From positions 28,074,243-28,138,242 of the forward strand of contig OX439132.1 in NCBI GenBank assembly GCA_949318235.1: a stretch of DNA of 64,000 nt, in the 5' to 3' direction. This DNA comes from Ecdyonurus torrentis. Its lineage: Eukaryota; Arthropoda; Insecta; Ephemeroptera; Heptageniidae. Numbering within the stretch: position 1 is the first letter of the stretch; every line of letters starts with the position of its first letter. Of the stretch, positions 1 to 15,036 are shown one piece after another. The position numbers and the translations under genes were made by a program. The notes below the pieces were generated by a model that saw only the letters and a program-made list of their open reading frames with translations, searched no databases and had not been told where the DNA came from.

Positions 1-126
1 CCGCAAAACTACCACAATAAAATTGAAGAACACTTTTTTTCCTTGATTCTGTGGTTTTGACCTAAAATGTAAGTAAAAAAAAAATGTGATATTTTTTGTT
101 TTGTCAAACCCAGCAATAATTCATAC

Positions 127-264
127 CTTAAACCTGAGTTCTCCTATGGGTGGCTTAGCGTAAGGTATACCCTGAAACGCTAGGAAACTTTTGCCTCCTC
201 GTGACGTCATTTGGCTCCCTTGGAGGGTACCCTGATGAAGGGATACTTGCGGGTCAGTAGACAT
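127..264 (-). CDS. Carboxylesterase, first coding exon (gene runs off the left edge)
   Basis: A 46-codon exon opens with ATG at 264-262 and ends at a good donor (AAG|GTATGA, exon end 127), in phase 0. It encodes the start of a type-B carboxylesterase, including the family signature FLAFQGIPYAKPPIGELRF. The exon aligns closely with the first exon of the complete esterase at 1259-4416, and the exon ends fall at the same codon. There is no hydrophobic leader, because the protein starts MSTDPQVSLHQG, so the product is probably cytosolic, unlike its secreted neighbour. Such enzymes hydrolyse carboxylic esters in detoxification or hormone and lipid metabolism; the substrate cannot be read from this fragment. 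The rest of the gene lies left of position 1. Being the same family, same strand and about 1 kb apart, the two genes look like a tandem duplication. The call rests on the conserved motif and the matching splice position. Confidence 0.88.
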
Positions 265-293
265 TGCGTGTTAACTCGCGCACCGCGGACGTT

Positions 294-328
294 GAACTGA
301 ATAACGACCAGCTGATGTAATGTTATAC
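294..328 (-). promoter_or_regulatory. Putative core promoter of the left-edge esterase
   Basis: On the minus strand, a TATA-like GTATAAC (328-322) lies about 29 bases upstream of an arthropod-type initiator TTCAGTTC, with the A at 298. The initiator lies 34 bases before the ATG at 264. The spacing is what a TATA/Inr promoter would show. The TATA match is imperfect, so this is inference. Confidence 0.4.
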
Positions 329-330
329 TT

Positions 331-1232
331 AAGCTTCCTCGCTAGAGTCGCGATTGAGTGAGAGAGAGAGAGAGCGCGCGCTATAAAGTGATAACGGTTT
401 CTTTGTGTTCTTGCGGGATACACACATTTTTCTGTAAATTTTAATTATAAATTAGTATTATTATAAACGCTCTCATATTGTACCTATATCAATAATAATG
501 ATTTCTATGATATTTCTAATTTGCATAGTGTACTATTATTATTTATTGTATAATATATATAGCATGTTGAATAAAAAAGAAAACTTAACAATATTGTTAA
601 AAATAATAATGATAGCTTTCACTGAAAAGCAATAAATTTCAGTGTTCGAAACGTATAAAGAGGATAATTTGGTATGATTTATAACACAAAAGTGCGGTTG
701 CAATCACGAGTTATGGAGCACAGTAAAAACAAGAGGCATTTATTTATATACACAAGTCAGTCATGTGACCAGGTATAGTTACACAAAATGACGTGCAAGT
801 TTTAGCGCTTCATTCAGCATGTTTACCTTCAGCTAACAAAGAAAGTAAATTCATATAATACACGCATAGTTAGGTGACTTGCAAAATGTAATTATTTTTG
901 TTATTAGCACGTAATAAAGTTAACATTAAAGTGCTATTATAACCAAATGTAAACATTTTTTTTTTTTTTTTTTTTTTTTTTACATTCCCAATAGATGTTA
1001 TGTAAATTTTGTTTTTCATGCTAGTTATTACGCAATATAAAAAAAAGTAAAGAATAGAAAACATAGGCACATTTTGTGTTTATTTCCATAATTATAAAAT
1101 TTTACTTCTTCTTGTTCATTGATTTTAATATAAGTATTGATATTGATATAATTGGTCAGTACGTGCTTGTAGGCTGCAAACTCATTTTCTTTCTTGAAAT
1201 GATATTAACAAAAAGTATACTGTCATAAATAT
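331..1232. other. Intergenic spacer between the two esterases
   Basis: AT-rich DNA with a short GA/GC dinucleotide run (about 359-382) and a poly-T tract (956-981). Its only open frames are short, and one is built on the poly-T tract. I see no gene here. It should contain the promoter of the left esterase and the 3' end of the right one. Confidence 0.6.
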
Positions 1233-1238
1233 TTTATT
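1233..1238 (-). terminator. Polyadenylation signal of the complete esterase
   Basis: TTTATT on the plus strand reads AATAAA on the minus strand, about 20 bases after the stop codon at 1261-1259. A very short 3' UTR is implied. Confidence 0.5.
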
Positions 1239-1258
1239 TCAGTGCTTTTACAGATAAA

Positions 1259-4416
<3,158 letters not shown>

Positions 4417-4459
4417 TTTGCTTCTTCGTAATTATTTCCGTAATCAGAAATAAACTTAC

Positions 4460-4573
4460 GAAGTCTGTTTAGAGATCCTGCTCTCGTTGGTCTAAAATCT
4501 ATGGAAAATAAAATGTTGAATTGGAATCTATAAACTTTAACCTTTGTAAAATATTTGATAACTGATACTCACA
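4460..4573 (-). other. Possible 5' untranslated exons of the complete esterase
   Basis: Upstream of the coding start, a donor ATCT|GTGAGT (exon end 4573) is followed by an acceptor TTTTCCATAG (ending 4499), a 39-base segment (4498-4460), and a donor TTC|GTAAGT. A further AG at 4408-4407 (ATTGCAG) could accept, which would give a 53-base intron and place the start at Met 4401. None of this is coding. The chain of well-placed splice sites suggests a leader made of two small exons, but the last intron is very short and has a weak pyrimidine tract. Confidence 0.35.
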
Positions 4574-5389
4574 GATCTTCATAATCTCTCAGTTTGCTAT
4601 TTAACCATACGTTATCAAATATAATGAAACATCCCTTCATTAAGGAAAACATACAAAATTATTATCAGCTATAATTATTGTAATTAATTTACTTTTTGTA
4701 TAGTACACGCTCACATGTATAAAGTTTAAAAATTTAAAATATTAGCAACATAAAGATATACAATCCTACCTGCTCATCTTTCCATTAAAGTAAACGTTAA
4801 AGTTATTTTTTAAAAATTATGACTATTTTTAACTAATTTTTTTACTTAAAATTTATTTAAAGGAGATAATTTTATTTTAGATTCAAACTATTTAACTGAA
4901 ATACGTTCAGTCTTGATAAATATAGTGTAGCAAAGTGAGCGTCGCGTTTAGTTGACGTCAGCTACCATGAGTCTTGATAATGCGAAGAGATGTGAGAATT
5001 TAAAAGAAAAATATTTTAACGAAAAGATTAAAAATTACAAATTTATGTAAACCGAGAAGTATCAATATTTGTGAAAAGAGGTGTATATAATATACTCATA
5101 GAAAAGAAAAATATACTTAAAAAAAATCATTACTTGAGCTACAACTATATGAAAACTTATTATTAATTTTATAGAAAAGCCAAAAAGTTAAGATAAAAAC
5201 TTAAAATAAATTTAAACAATATAACAATCATATCATTGTCATATAAAAATAGAAAGAAATATATTAATTTTGAAGTATTATAGATCCGAACTATTATGAA
5301 TGATATGATTGATATGATACTGAAATTCTCAAAAATTCCAAATAAGTTAGCAGGAAAAAAAATTGACAGTTTTAATAACGAATAATTAA
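4574..5389. other. Intergenic region between esterase and exchanger genes
   Basis: AT-rich DNA with no recognisable gene. A TGACGTCA octamer lies near 4953, next to a 27-codon plus-strand open frame that I do not credit. The esterase promoter and the exchanger 3' flank must both be here. Confidence 0.55.
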
Positions 5390-5438
5390 TTTATTAAATA
5401 TTTTACATTTACATCATAACAAGGAGTTATTTATTTAT
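5390..5438 (-). terminator. Polyadenylation signals of the exchanger gene
   Basis: Minus-strand AATAAA occurs twice: once overlapping the end of the coding sequence and its stop (5438-5433) and once about 40 bases downstream (5395-5390). The second is the better placed. Confidence 0.4.
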
Positions 5439-8400
5439 TGTTGCTTGGTCTTCTTTGTGGGGTAGCCTCAGCAGCGGCGGCCGGTGTTTGTTGTGAATTA
5501 CCCTGTTCTTGTGAACGCCGGCGGCCAATGTTTTGTTGCGCATTACCTGGCTCTTGTGAACGCCGGCGCCTCTGAGGCATGCACATTTGGGCTACGAATA
5601 ACCGACGGCGTAAATCTCCACTGGTAACTGGTTGCTGAAGTCGCCCAGCTACTTCTTGCATTTCTGAATAATAATAATATAATAAAATTATTTTTATTAT
5701 GTATACAAATTTCTAATAAATTATTATTCAAACAATATTATATATTTATTATATATAATACAGTATAATAATATATATGATAATCAGATACTAGCTCAAT
5801 CGTAATGTTATGAATTTAGGCTATACTTTATTTTTATACCATTCCAAATTAGCAATATTTATGCTATAATTACGTACATATAGCATTAGTTACGTAATTT
5901 TTTCTGTCCGTGACGAATAAAAATCATTTCTGTATAGGAATATAATTGATACTATACGTGGAAAAAAAAATCCTACAATTGCAATAGGTGAACCAATGTT
6001 ACTATGAACTGCCAGGGTCAATAAAAATCTTATTGTTATAGCCTGAAACAGGTATTGATATTTGATACACTATAATAGCTCCTAATGTAGGTAAAATATA
6101 CTAGAATAAAGATGTGGATCGCCTAGATTAGATGAATTTGACCTGCATTAGGTGACATTGTAGTATATGAATACCTGATACCTGTACCTGTTCCAGGTCA
6201 ATATTTACCTATTACAATTTACAGTATTCATGATGTGTACACATTGTAGTACCTGCCATAAAAAGTAATATTTTCACTATTTTAATTTATTATGCCACAC
6301 AGCATAACAGGTCTAATACAAAGCATAATTATTTACTGCAGAATAAATTACATATATTTTTTTCTTTTTTAGTTTTTTTTCCCAATGAGCCACATCTCTC
6401 TGCTATTCTACATATTTTGTAAAATAGTTAATACACGCTGAAATATTTTGCAATATTACAGCTAATTATAGTCTTTTTATTGTTGAATATCAAATGGGTT
6501 AATATAATAAAAAGATGCACCCTGGTATACATAGATAGACAAACCAAGAAAGAATTGCAAACTGAACAAGTATACACATCTACCATTTATACTATTTATA
6601 TAATAATAATAAAATCTTACCTAACAATACTTGGCCTCTGCGAAGGTTCATATGAGGTAGGGCGTCAGACGATGTATCTAAAGGAGGAGCATTCTGAAAA
6701 CTATCTTCTACTGCTCGTCGATCGTTGTGGTATTGCATCTAGAAAAGCGAGAGTTATGTGTGTAAGAATAATTAGATATAAAAATTAAAAATGGAAGAAC
6801 TTTTTTTACATAATGCAATCTATAAAATAAAATATGAATTGAATATGATGAAATTATGAAATATAAATACTTTATCAATTTTATGTAGGATTTTATATAA
6901 ATATATTCAACACATTACTTTTTTTTAAAGCATTCCTTTTAGGACGGCGAGCATTTTTTTAAATGAATAAAATAAAAAATAAAGTAACTAAAATTAAATA
7001 AAATGTCTAAATTTTATATAAAAAATTGAAAGTCACGTTAATCAAACTAATTTTAGATCATTAAAGTCTCCAAGTTCCTTTATACTAATAAAAAATATAC
7101 CATTGTAAAATAATGTACAGTCATAGTACTGACAGTTAAAGTGAAATGAACCTTCTAAAAATAACTTACTCAGCTAAAAAATTAATAATAATAATATATT
7201 AGTTTTGCATTTCTAATTGACTATAAAATTGAAGAATTTTGATGAATAAACATCAAACAACAAATAACATAATGTAATGTTAATGCATATAACATAAAAT
7301 TTCTATAATGTAATAAAAAAAATAAACATTCCAATTTTTTTAACCTTATTATTATTATATTAATAAATGTTGAAAAATTTCCTTTACAATTTTTATAATA
7401 TAACAGATTTTCTACAACTATTTTCAGAGTTTTTTTTATAGGTGGAATGATTAGCCCATTCTTATTACTACAGTTTGATTGAATATATTATTATTTATAG
7501 ATCAATTCTAAAAATGATGTCTTAATAAATATTACTCTTTAAATTCAGATTATTCCTCTGGATTAATTATTATTATTACTGCTCAAATATTATACTGAAT
7601 ATCATATTGTTTTATTGCCAATATTATTGTTTTGTTTTTACTTATAATATCTTTTCCGAATAATTGACGCATTTGTTTCATTATTTTAATATTGTATATA
7701 AATTGTAACTACCTAACAAAACCAAAGCTTTGTTGTGACTATTAGTTACTATAGATACTGCCTAGATCAATAAAAAGTAATTAACTCAATAACTCATTAA
7801 CTAAAATGTATTATATTATAACTCACACGTTGGAAAGGCGTATTTCTCATTGCATCACGTAAAGTATCACTTAGATTGTGTGGTAACGCTTGTCTTCGCC
7901 GCCGCCTTCTCGGTAAATCAAGTGGTATTCCTGGTAACCACGGTTGTTCTTTAATTGAAAAAGGTTCATGTTGCGCCTGTCTGTTTGTTGGTATACCGGG
8001 TAACCACGGCGTCTCTCGAATTGACCAAGGCTCATTGCGAGGCTCCTGATCAGGGGGTATACCAGGCAACCAAGGCTGCTCACGTATCGAGAATGGTGCT
8101 TTATTGTTAAGTTGTGTTTGAGGGTCAAGATCCCACTTGACGTGTGGACTCTCTGCACGCTTCTCATTTTTGACTGGAGTTTTTGGTACAGGTATCATCC
8201 ACACGGGCTTTCTTGAATAACTGAGAAGTTTTTACAATTATATTTAGATTAAGTCATAACTCATAAGATTAAATTAATAATTATGATTAAGATAGTGCTT
8301 ATACTTTTAGTATAAATGCAAGGTAAATTTTCATAGAAAAAGAAAAAAACAACAATAGTAACTAAATAATTGAGATTCAATTTACTATAGGCAATTAAAA

Positions 8401-9315
8401 CTGTTCTTAGGTTATATCAAGGGCTTAGTTACTTCAATTTTCACTTTCATTTTAAATATGAGCCAATATTTGAGTTCTGCTCTACATAAAGATTTGGTCA
8501 CTTTAGAATTAAATAATGGTCTTAAACTTTTTTTTTTTTTTTTTTTTTTGTGCTCCAAAAGACGAAAAAATGTCGATTGTCTAATGCTTTTTAAATGGAA
8601 TTGAGCATTTTTGTGGAGCAAAGGAACAGATTTACGAATATTATTCATAAATATATAATTGCAAATTATACAGTATTTTATAAACAATAGCTTACTCTTG
8701 CTGCAATTTCTCGGAGAGTTCTCTCAGTGCACTCGCCTCTCGTAAGTTCTTGTTCACTAGAATTCTCATGAAAATATTACGATCGACCCATTTAAAAAAT
8801 CTCTGCAATCAAAAAAAAAAAAAAAAAAAAAAAAATCATAATTGTATCTAAACCTCATCCATTATTAAATTGAATTTTTATATTTAGACAATTATTTATT
8901 TAGTTAAATAAAGCATACTTAGCTGAATTGATTGACTTACGCTGAAGATACTTTCTTGATGTACCTTAGATATAGTCTCAATTCCATTCATCATCACGGA
9001 GAAAATCTAAAAATAATAATAATAATAATAAATTAATTTTTAGTGTGCTTTTCTCAGCAGTCAAAAATATCATGATAATATTTAAAAATTAATCCCTATG
9101 CCATGAAATATTATTCTTTATTTATTTTTTATTTAATGATGTATGTATATCTATTTATTATTATTGTTTTAATAAATAAAGTTTAATCATTTAAAAAAAT
9201 AATGAGTTGCATAAATTTTAGAATAAAAACGTATTAGCATAGTTGATAAATTTTACGTCTCGTGCCGCAACTTCAAAAAAAAAAAAAAAAAAAAAGAGTG
9301 CACTAAAAGATGAAT

Positions 9316-9414
<99 letters not shown>

Positions 9415-10947
9415 ATAAAATAATAGATAATATTCTATCAGAATATGCAATATTTCTTTTTAAATCTATAACATTCTTAAAATCTACCCCAATCTAATAA
9501 GAAATTTTATTGACCCAGGCAATAACATTAGTAAGCATAACATTAATGCTGTTCGTATACCCTGTTCTCTTGCACCAAAAAATGTACATTTCATTTGAAT
9601 AACCAGAGGCTATCGTCATTTTTGGTGTAGAGAACAGGGTTTACGAACAGCATTATTGTTACAACAAGCATTGGTCTAGTCATTATTTACAATTAACATA
9701 ATAATTAATAATAATAAATAAATATATTTATGGCTACAATAATAAAGTTTCAATACAGTTTCTGTACAGTCTTATCTTTTTACAACCATAACAATGTTTT
9801 ATGCAAAATGTATTAATTTAGTCAGTAAAATGTTCCAAAATTGAGTGTGTTGGCAAATATAAGTACATCAATTTTATCAATTTTTAAGTTAGGGTCAAAG
9901 TATTCGGATAATTTATATTATACTTTAGTTGTTAAAAAAAATCAATAGGTTTTTAAATAATTTATTATTATTTAAATTTCGAAGTATTGATGGTAGACTA
10001 TCATCAATTTTTGCTGTAATGTAATATGGGCTCCTTTCTTTAATAATTGTTTTAAATTAATTGACAAGTTCATGTCACATTTAATTACTTACGTTTTCAT
10101 GTACCTCTTCGTTCATAGTTTTCATTTTATCTCTTTCGATATCCAAGACTTCAATTAAATATTTCATAGTGCCACCCTAAAACATTACATTATTATTATA
10201 TTGTGAGGAAATGTAGCTTTATTTGAGTGGTCAGGATTATTACCGGTGATTATCAAATGTTAAATAATTTACTTTTATGACTCACTTGAACGAGCGCGGT
10301 CCAGATGATGATTAAAATCATGGTGGTGCTAAAAAGCTCACGAGGTCCTACATCGTCTCCGTTAATCATATGCATCAAGCAATAACATACAGAACCACGA
10401 ATCCCGCAGTATGAGATAATTATCTGGTCACGGGCGGGAATGTAACGATAACTGAAGAGATTGTACAGCCCAATCAAGACAAAAACCACTGAAATACAGA
10501 AATTTTATGAAACTTGTATCTGGTATTGCTATTAAATGTGACGCATAGATTAATTCTCTATAAGTAAATCAAAGCTTTATAATTTTATATTCAAAATATA
10601 ATATTTAGCAGCAATAAAAATTAGGAAAAAAGAAGTTATAGTCTTACCAATACATCTAAGAAAAAATGTTGAGCCGAGAGACCAAAGAAAAAACCAAGTT
10701 TGCCAATCTGTAATATCAGACAGCGTGCCCAAACCGAGAAATACAAAAATAATCGAGTCACTTGTTGAGCTGGAAAAAAAAATCAAAACCAAAATATTTT
10801 CAGTGTTTTATCAGTTATCTATTTAAATATAATTTACATTAAATACTGTATGTAACAGTTTTATTAAATATTATCCACAATACTAAGCTCTAATTTGATA
10901 TGAAATAAAAGTACATTTTTTAAAATTATATATAACTTACATACGAG

Positions 10948-11004
<57 letters not shown>

Positions 11005-14000
11005 CCATTATTATTGATCAACGATTACTTATACTGTATACTGTAGACCATTAGTTCTTACCTGATTATCTTGATGAAATAGCGCACGGTGAGATTTGAA
11101 GTGGATGAAATATTCTTAAAGGCATAGTGTGCCTGTACTAAGCCGCATGCTATAATGCTGGAAAAAGTATTAAACAATTTCTATTATTATAGATTATTCT
11201 TATACAAATATCACAAGAGCAAAATAAAAATGACTTTGTATAATTATTGTATTTTTTAAAGGTCTTACTTATTTTATTTGAATTATTATTAAATGAATTA
11301 TTTATTAGTTATTTATATAAGATGGTATTTTTTTTCTTAACAAATAATATAGATTATAGAGTAATCTGTACCAAGTTTGCCCCGAGACGCCTATCATTTC
11401 CGCTACGATGTAGGCTAGATACGCGCAGCAAATTAGTAGTAACGGCTCTACAACTGAAAATACGATAATAATAATTAACATTAATTATTTGATGGTAATT
11501 GTGTAAAATGTCTTAACACTGCGTATGTTCCATAATATCAAAACAATTATCAACTTAACTGATAAAAAAGGACTAAAAATTATAACATTATCAATAGACA
11601 CATTCAGTTATGACATTTTGCAGAATTTGTGCACTTCCAGACTAAAAAATAAGCGTTAAATAAAAAGCTTGAACACATTTTTGCAATGCTTTAAAGTATT
11701 ATTCACATAACGCGTAAATTTGACGCGCGTCAACGTGCGTCGACAAATGGAGCCATTCACATGATTTTTGCAAATTACATGTGAACAGCTCCATTTGCTT
11801 ACATTGTTCCAGCTTTGTAACGCGCGTCGACGCATGTTGACGTGCGTCAAATTTACGCGTCATGTGAATAATACTTTATTGTGGAATCAACGGTTATGAC
11901 GTCCCTTAACGTTGATATTTCAACGATAAAAGCCGTTAGTGACGTCACAAGCGTTGGAATTAAATAGAAAAATCGCAGATTTGTAACGGCTAAGTTTAAC
12001 GTTTATTCCTTTGTGATTCTAACGCTTGTGACGTCATTTACGCTTTTATTGTTAGATTTTCAACGTTTAGTGACGTCATAACCGTTGATTCTACAATACT
12101 TAAAACATTGCAAAACTGTGTACAAGCTTTTCAACTCTTTTTTTTTTTAGTGTGTATCTAATTAAAATAATAATAATACAATTTAAAGTGAAAATAATTC
12201 TTACGTCGAAATCCTCCGGTAAATCTAGTTAAAATTGACGTCACAATCCCACCAGTAGCTCCTATTGACATTCCTCCGAGAGACACGTAAAAGAAATAGA
12301 AAACTGTTTGTAAATACAAATGCTGATTTCGGTTTAGATCTTTACTAGCAAGATTGTTTACTGTACTGTACATAGTAGTTGTTACTGCATCTGTGTCAAA
12401 CAAGAAATTTGTCAAACAATTAGCTTATCTGTCAAGTAATTAATAAAGAAAATATAGATTATTGGTGATGCAAACAGTAAAATGTATACAATAAATTGCA
12501 AGCACGCTGGGAAATGGAGAGAGTTCCGAAATTTCCTGCCCCTTTTATCATTAAAACTATGTTTTAGCTTTGTTTAAAATTACTTATTTTTAATTATTAT
12601 TTGAGAAAAATAGTTAAAAAAAAAAGTGCCTGCAAATTATAAATAACATGCAGACACACATTTACGTATTTTAAGCTTTTTATTATTATTAAATTGGTAT
12701 CACTGGTCCAGTCACTCAATAGGGTAAATACTATTACGATGCTTACCATTTAGAAGTGACTCCCCCAGTAAAATATAAAAAAGATCTTTGTTGACCGCTG
12801 CATCCTCTAAAATGTCTAACACCGGGGAAGCGTCAACTCCAGTTAGCACAGACGTGAACAGTAGACTATCAGTGAGCGTCAAACTGTAGTTGGTAGTGAT
12901 TGGGTCTCCGAATGCTGCCAGTGATCCCATATACCCAGAAGCGTTTACAAAGACGAGCAAGTACGCTAAATTCAATGTTAAATAAATACAATATTTTTAC
13001 TAATATTTACATAAAACAGCAATTCTAATTTAAATTTGCATTGTATTTTGAAAGTTAAATTTAATAATGTAGTAATTTAATTTAATAATGTATTAATTTG
13101 TAGTAATGGTTACAAATGTATAAAATAATTAATATTCAATAGTTGTATTTTTTTAAATGCATTATATACTGACCTATAGTAAACATGCTGGCTATTTTGC
13201 ACTGAAAAAGAATAAAATAAAAATAAAAATGCATTAATACAGTTGTTCATAACTATTCTATCTATTATACAACTTACAATAACAGATAACATCAAGATTG
13301 GATATATGTTGTCTAAAAATGCAGAATCATGGAGAGTGTACGCTGCCTCTAGGACTGTTCTGTATAACATAATGAGTAATTTGATTATTTAATTTTAAGT
13401 ATTAATAGCAATAATAAAAGTAAGCTAGCACGCTAGCCACTATACCAAAAATATTTGGACCAAAATTACGTTATACAAAAGCAGTTTTACTACAACAAAT
13501 GTAAATGTCCTGAAAAGATTAATAATACGCATTAATGTGGTGTCACTTACGGTGGAACTAGAACGAGGAAATACAGCTCTGGAGTGAAGGGTGGCATGGA
13601 GAATTTACCAATTGGTGGAGGCTCTTTTGTGGGTGCAACTGTGGTACTGGGTGCTTGGGTGGGCGCTTGCTGTTTCGCTGCAGTTCCTGCTTCATTTATT
13701 TGTTTTGGCATTACATCTCCTGTTATTTCACCTGGATCCTCCTGTAGACTGAATCGATTCAATCTGGAAAAAAGCAGTTCCACATTCTAAAGATATAGTA
13801 TTAATTTTTGATGTAACAATTAAAAACTTAATTGAGAAGAGGAGAACATATTTATTCATACAATAGCAGCAATATAAATTTCTTTTTAATCTTGAGTATA
13901 ATGCGATTTGTTTAATGTTTTAAATCCAAAAAAGTAAGAGAGACAGACAGACAGACATTACTTTTGAAAAAAAAAAAATTTCATGAAATGACAGAATAAA

Positions 14001-15004
14001 AATTAATTACATAATCGCACATTATTTATTGAATAAATAAATTTTTAATTATTTCAAAGCACACCCCTCCTTTTTTTTTATCATTTACTGCATAAGAGAA
14101 GTACCATACAATAAATAAATAATTCCAAATTTTATGCAAAATGTTTAAAAAGAAATAAAAACTCTATATTAAAGCGCAGAAATGCCGTAAGATCTTTGCA
14201 AGCTTGACTATTATATTATAATATACATATTTATACAAAATTCATTTTTATTTTAATATAGAACTGTGGAATGCAAATAAAATTTAGTTAAGTAATAAAA
14301 TATAATTTTGAGGATAAATACATTAAAAAAATACAATAATAATAATTCTCTTACGTCATTAAACATCAATTATTTTTCTCTCTTACGTTTTCACATTTAG
14401 GAATATTTTGTTTATTTCCAAAAATAAAATATACTTATGCAATAATATGTTTATATTATGATGTAAAGTAATTTTCTTTTATAAGATATTTAAGGAGATC
14501 ATTAGGACCAAAGGAATGTAAACTCTCAAATAAAACTATAATTTTTGCAATTTTTGTAAATAATATTGACTGCTTATGTTTACTCAAAATGCGGAAAAGG
14601 AAGTGTCGGAAGAGGAAACCACGTGACGGTAAAAGTGGGAGGTAGCTCAGGTCTAGCTTGCTGCTGGCACAACTTTTCTCCCACTTTTAACGTCACGTGG
14701 TTTCCTCTTCCGGCCACTTCCTTTTCCGCTTTTTGATTAAACATAGACTGCTTCTGTTTACTCAAAATGCGGAAAAGGAAGTGACCGGAAGAGGAAACCA
14801 CGTGATGGTAAAAGTGGGAGGAAGCTCCAGGTAGCTCAAGGTTAGCTTGCGGCTTCCGTGGTTCACGTGGTTTCCTTTTCCGGCACTTCCTTTTCCGCAT
14901 TTTGAGTAAACAGAAGCACACATAAACAATCAATTGTAGCTCCGTGCTTACTTACTTGAGAACAAACACCACAAGAGCTCCCAAACCAATCATGAGACTG
15001 AAAA

Positions 15005-15036
<32 letters not shown>

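Noticed and set aside
4966..5049. 27-codon plus-strand frame (MSLDNAKRCENLK) next to a TGACGTCA site
   Set aside because: Too short and without any motif. Open frames of this size are expected by chance.
6480..6788. 102-codon plus-strand frame
   Set aside because: It runs antisense across exchanger exon 17 (6738-6621), which fits the exchanger frame and phases on the other strand.
14580..14933. 117-codon minus-strand frame rich in Arg/Lys (MRKRKCRKRKPRE)
   Set aside because: It is read from the arms of two tandem MITE copies. The same peptide appears at 51052-51282 from the third copy, so it reflects the repeat and not a gene.
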